64,000 nucleotides of DNA, taken from the NCBI GenBank assembly GCA_964437945.1, contig CAYTJF010000001.1, positions 1 through 64,000 on the forward strand, given 5' to 3'. The notes below the pieces were generated by a model. It saw only the letters and a list, made by a program, of their open reading frames with translations, was not told the DNA's origin and did not search any database. The stretch's first letter is position 1. Each line of letters begins with the position of its first letter. This DNA comes from Granulosicoccus sp964437945. GTDB taxonomy: Bacteria > Pseudomonadota > Gammaproteobacteria > Granulosicoccales > Granulosicoccaceae. Shown in pieces: positions 61,462-64,000 of this stretch. Both the position numbers and the translations under genes were made by a program.

Positions 61462-62082
61462 TTATCGATTCTTTGCTAATCCGAGAGTTACTGTGAGTGC
61501 TATGCTTGCGCCCCATATAGAACATACGGTCCAGCGTATTCGTACACACGATACTATATTGTTGGCCCAGGACACCACGTATTTTGATTTTACTTCTCGC
61601 AAGAAGACTGAAGGGCTGGATTTAACCAATCGCAGCAAGTTGGGAAAACAGACGAAGGGTCTGATGTTGCACAACACATTGGCGGTAACGCCATTGCAAT
61701 GAGGCCATTGGCTGTAAGCGGCGACTGATGGTTTTCCAGTGATGTCGGCAACGACATTAGCGGCGACAACTGGCGCTTGCTTGCGTGCCGCCGCCGCAGA
61801 TTTGGCATTGGGTGTATTGGTCACATCGCCAAGCGACCAAATATTGGTAAATTGTTTATGACGAAGGGTAGCTTGATCAACGTTTATCCATCCTCCACTA
61901 TCTGCCAGTTCAGAGGCACGAATAAAATCAGGAGCACATTGTGGTGGACACACGTGGATCATGTCAGCCAGGTCGAGCACAGGTCGCTGTTTTAGCAAAT
62001 TCGCAACGACAGCAATGCCAGCCGCTCCGGCGCCAACAACCACTATTGCAAAGCTTTTGTCTGATGCTTTATAGCTCTCCAT
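61462..62082 (-). pseudogene. sqr: Decayed sulfide:quinone oxidoreductase gene with internal deletion
   Basis: The N-terminal Rossmann segment VVVGAGAAGIAVVANLLKQRP is joined directly to what is normally a C-terminal part: MIHVCPPQCAPDF, GWINVDQATLRHKQFTN, IWSLGDVTNTPNAKSAAAA. Some 250 residues between them are missing, including the flavin and quinone site. After KPSVAAYSQWPHC the sequence no longer reads as SQR (CNIRPFVCFPNLLRLVKSS), which suggests frameshifts as well. It starts six bases after the soeC stop on the same strand. The protein cannot be a working SQR. Confidence 0.75.
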
Positions 62083-62088
62083 CTATCA

Positions 62089-63066
62089 TTAACCAATAAA
62101 CTGATAGTATAAATTTTGCGGATGATTAGCCTCTGCAAAGAAGTACCAGCGTTCAAGCAACAAACCAAAAAATTGAACAAAAAAAGCCGCCGCAAACCAG
62201 AAAATTGATTCGTTCGCTATCCCGAAACTTATCAATATCATTGGTATTGGAAACGACAGAATCAGAAATAACCATTTAATGTTCCGATACATTCGCCTGG
62301 ATACTCCATGGAAAAATTCGCGAGTATTAAACGAGCCACCCATAAACCCGACAGACTTCTGAACAATTTTTTCGTGCTTTATACCGATGGCAGATTGCAT
62401 GGATGATCGCGGCCGTAGTCGGGCATTTCGCCTTAAACTCAGTACTCGAACAACACACGCGACAATGGTGATAGAAATGGCAATAACACCAAGTATTCCG
62501 GTCATTGCCGATGCATGAATGGAGGCGAACACAGTCATTAGCGTAAAACCAGAAGCCAAGCCCAGCAACAGATAATTAAATACAGTCAAAGAGCTGGCCC
62601 ATTCCTGAAGAAATTTTAAGCACGCGTAAATCATCGCAGTACAGACAAACAGCGTTATAACTGCAAGGCTGGCTATCACCCCGACTATATGTGTAAGCTT
62701 TAGCTCAAGTATGGAATTGCCGAACGCAGATGCACCTGCAGACGATTGGAAATGTAAAAAACCATAGAGCGAGATCAATACGATAGTTAAAGGCAGTGCG
62801 ATAACTTCACGGGACAGCCAGGACGTACGCCACATCGCGGCGCTTCGCCAAGCTCTCTCCGGGTGACCCAGGTGGAAAAAGGAGGCGAGTAAGCCGAGCA
62901 GCAGCAAAATAACCGAGAGTAAACTGCCAAGGATGTAAAACTGACTATCAATGCGATCATACTCAGTGACGGACGAGTAAATTTCGACACCAAACAAAGC
63001 GATAAACAGTCCCTGTCCAGCACCAATCAACGTGGTGAGCAAAATGACAGAAAACGCAGGTTTCAT
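62089..63066 (-). CDS. soeC: SoeC, membrane anchor of cytoplasmic sulfite dehydrogenase
   Basis: This 325-residue protein has about eight transmembrane helices and DmsC-type features (LGHPERAWRSAAMWRTSWLSRE near residue 68). It anchors the SoeAB molybdoenzyme to the inner side of the membrane and passes electrons to quinone. SoeABC oxidises sulfite made by DsrAB to sulfate. The gene follows soeB by 72 bases. The sqr remnant starts immediately downstream. Confidence 0.92.
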   Translation of the reverse strand: MKPAFSVILLTTLIGAGQGLFIALFGVEIYSSVTEYDRIDSQFYILGSLLSVILLLLGLLASFFHLGHPERAWRSAAMWRTSWLSREVIALPLTIVLISLYGFLHFQSSAGASAFGNSILELKLTHIVGVIASLAVITLFVCTAMIYACLKFLQEWASSLTVFNYLLLGLASGFTLMTVFASIHASAMTGILGVIAISITIVACVVRVLSLRRNARLRPRSSMQSAIGIKHEKIVQKSVGFMGGSFNTREFFHGVSRRMYRNIKWLFLILSFPIPMILISFGIANESIFWFAAAFFVQFFGLLLERWYFFAEANHPQNLYYQFIG

Positions 63067-63138
63067 AGCTAGCCTATATAAGTTAAATTTACTTTTGAAC
63101 CACGCAACTGTACGATTCTGCAGTTGTTCAGTTCTGCA

Positions 63139-63873
63139 CTACCAACTGGTCACATCATCGAGCGTCTGCTCATCAACCGGTCCATCAGGTCTGTCCAGCT
63201 CCTTGTTTAGCGGGTTATCAGCACGAATTAATTCATCTTCGTGAATGCTGACACGGGTTTTTCGACGAGGCAAATAGTGATTCGCCGGTTTGGTACCCCA
63301 CTCTGGCATCAACGCATACCCGCCCTCTTCTCGAATCGCAACCGAGACTTCCGAATCGGGATCGTTTACATCACCGAACAAGCGAGCATTGGTTGGACAA
63401 GCCATAACGCATGCCGGCTTTCGTTCTGATTCAGGCAGGCTTTCGTCGGTAATCCGATCTACACACAACGTGCATTTGGTCATGACCTTGCGCTGTTCAT
63501 CTATCTCGCGTGCTCCATAAGGGCAAGCCCAGGAGCAATATTTACAGCCAATACATTTATCATAATCAACCAGCACGATACCGTCCTCTTCTCGTTTGTA
63601 GCTGGCGCCGGTTGGGCAAACAGGCACACAGGGCGGCTCCTCACAATGCAGGCAGGATTTGGGAAAGTGCACGGTTTCTGTGTTGGGGTATTCGCCCACT
63701 TCAAACGTTTGTACCCGATTAAAAAACGTACCTGTCGGATCTTTATCATAGGGTCGACTATCCGACAGTGAGCCTGCACTGCCTGACGTATTCCACTCCT
63801 TGCAGCTGGTTACACACGCATGACAACCCACACAAACGTTTAGATCGATTACCAGTCCAAGTTGCTTCTTCAT
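63139..63873 (-). CDS. soeB: SoeB, iron-sulfur subunit of cytoplasmic sulfite dehydrogenase
   Basis: This 244-residue protein has four ferredoxin-type [4Fe-4S] sites: CVGCHACVTSCKEW, CLHCEEPPCVPVCP, CIGCKYCSWACPYG, and CTLCVDRI with CVMACP. It carries electrons between SoeA and SoeC. No Tat or Sec signal is visible, as expected for a cytoplasmic complex. The start has a very strong GGAGG ribosome-binding site and overlaps the soeA stop by four bases (ATGA). The C-terminal 45 residues are acidic. Confidence 0.95.
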   Translation of the reverse strand: MKKQLGLVIDLNVCVGCHACVTSCKEWNTSGSAGSLSDSRPYDKDPTGTFFNRVQTFEVGEYPNTETVHFPKSCLHCEEPPCVPVCPTGASYKREEDGIVLVDYDKCIGCKYCSWACPYGAREIDEQRKVMTKCTLCVDRITDESLPESERKPACVMACPTNARLFGDVNDPDSEVSVAIREEGGYALMPEWGTKPANHYLPRRKTRVSIHEDELIRADNPLNKELDRPDGPVDEQTLDDVTSW

Positions 63874-64000
63874 CGTTGATGACCTCCAAACCGCCCAGCG
63901 ACATAGGCAAGCCAGGATTGTCGCTTGGACTCTTGTCCTGGTACTGCACTTAACGCTTGTGTCTGGGGGTAACTTTGTTGGTTTTCGTTATCGCCCACTT
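63870..64000 (-). CDS. soeA: SoeA, molybdopterin subunit of cytoplasmic sulfite dehydrogenase (C-terminal fragment)
   Basis: Only the last 42 codons are in the window. They end SWLAYVAGRFGGHQR before a TGA that overlaps the soeB ATG by four bases. The identification rests on this coupling and on the family order soeA-soeB-soeC, not on catalytic motifs, which lie beyond the right edge. Confidence 0.7.
   Translation of the reverse strand, partial: VGDNENQQSYPQTQALSAVPGQESKRQSWLAYVAGRFGGHQR

Noticed and set aside
63758..63949. Open frame overlapping soeA and soeB
   Set aside because: It is in a different frame from both genes. The soeA frame ends in a TGA that overlaps the soeB ATG, which accounts for the sequence.

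Overview
The window reads as a chromosomal segment of a sulfur-oxidising gammaproteobacterium. The basis is a complete reverse-type (oxidative) dissimilatory sulfite reductase cluster in the order dsrABEFHCMKLJOPNR. Around it lie a flavocytochrome c sulfide dehydrogenase flavoprotein (fccB/soxF), the cytoplasmic sulfite dehydrogenase genes soeABC (soeA cut by the right edge), periplasmic thioredoxins of the SoxS and SoxW types, and a decayed sulfide:quinone oxidoreductase gene. No rRNA, tRNA, CRISPR array or prophage was seen. I could not assign a genus.

Layout. 1-0.9 kb: N-terminal part of a large repeat-bearing surface/secreted protein. 1.3-4.9 kb: methylmalonyl-CoA mutase (mutA-mutB). 5-17.7 kb: a GAF/GGDEF/EAL signalling protein, conserved proteins of unknown function (DUF2288, DUF2959, a four-domain beta/gamma-crystallin protein, a DUF533/TerB-like protein), apt, a ComEA-like protein, heme A synthase, a DUF3047 protein, a cyclic-nucleotide-gated patatin and a DUF2853 protein. 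17.9-33.5 kb: a tandem-HD RelA/SpoT-like protein, nth, a SRAP protein, a duplicated QxW lipoprotein with one broken copy, a LexA-like repressor with a GTTC-N7-GTTC site, a ChrR-type cupin protein, queG, a GNAT acetyltransferase, a thioredoxin-like protein and its decayed 3' duplicate, a DUF1996 protein, a class V aminotransferase-fold enzyme, a TRAP binding protein, and the SoxW- and SoxS-like thioredoxins.

33.6-49.8 kb: a leftward run starting at dsrA. It continues past dsrR into a NarX/NarL-type two-component system, a periplasmic DsrE-like protein and an isoprenylcysteine-methyltransferase-family protein. A 264-bp mobile miniature element with 32-bp perfect terminal inverted repeats and TA target duplications sits exactly between dsrR and the sensor kinase. 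Removing it in silico leaves a stop codon one base from the kinase start, so the kinase was probably once a tightly coupled member of the dsr operon. In the sulfur pathway, FccB would oxidise sulfide in the periplasm. DsrEFH and DsrC would deliver persulfide sulfur to DsrAB with DsrL, DsrMKJOP would handle electrons, and SoeABC would oxidise the sulfite produced.

50.5-61.2 kb: a HEAT-like anchored protein, a double-SH3b secreted protein, fccB, and then the most unusual locus here (54.7-58.5 kb). There a [2Fe-2S]/FNR-type reductase gene is followed by four tightly packed genes: an Fe(II)/2-oxoglutarate dioxygenase, a 64-residue protein, a roughly 250-residue protein and a protein closely resembling the Cas6/Cmx6 CRISPR RNA endoribonuclease of type I-MYXAN systems. 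No repeats or other cas genes are in reach. An amidase-like protein and two lipoproteins follow, then the sqr remnant and soeCBA at the right edge.

All functional calls come from reading motifs and remembered family patterns. No database search was run.
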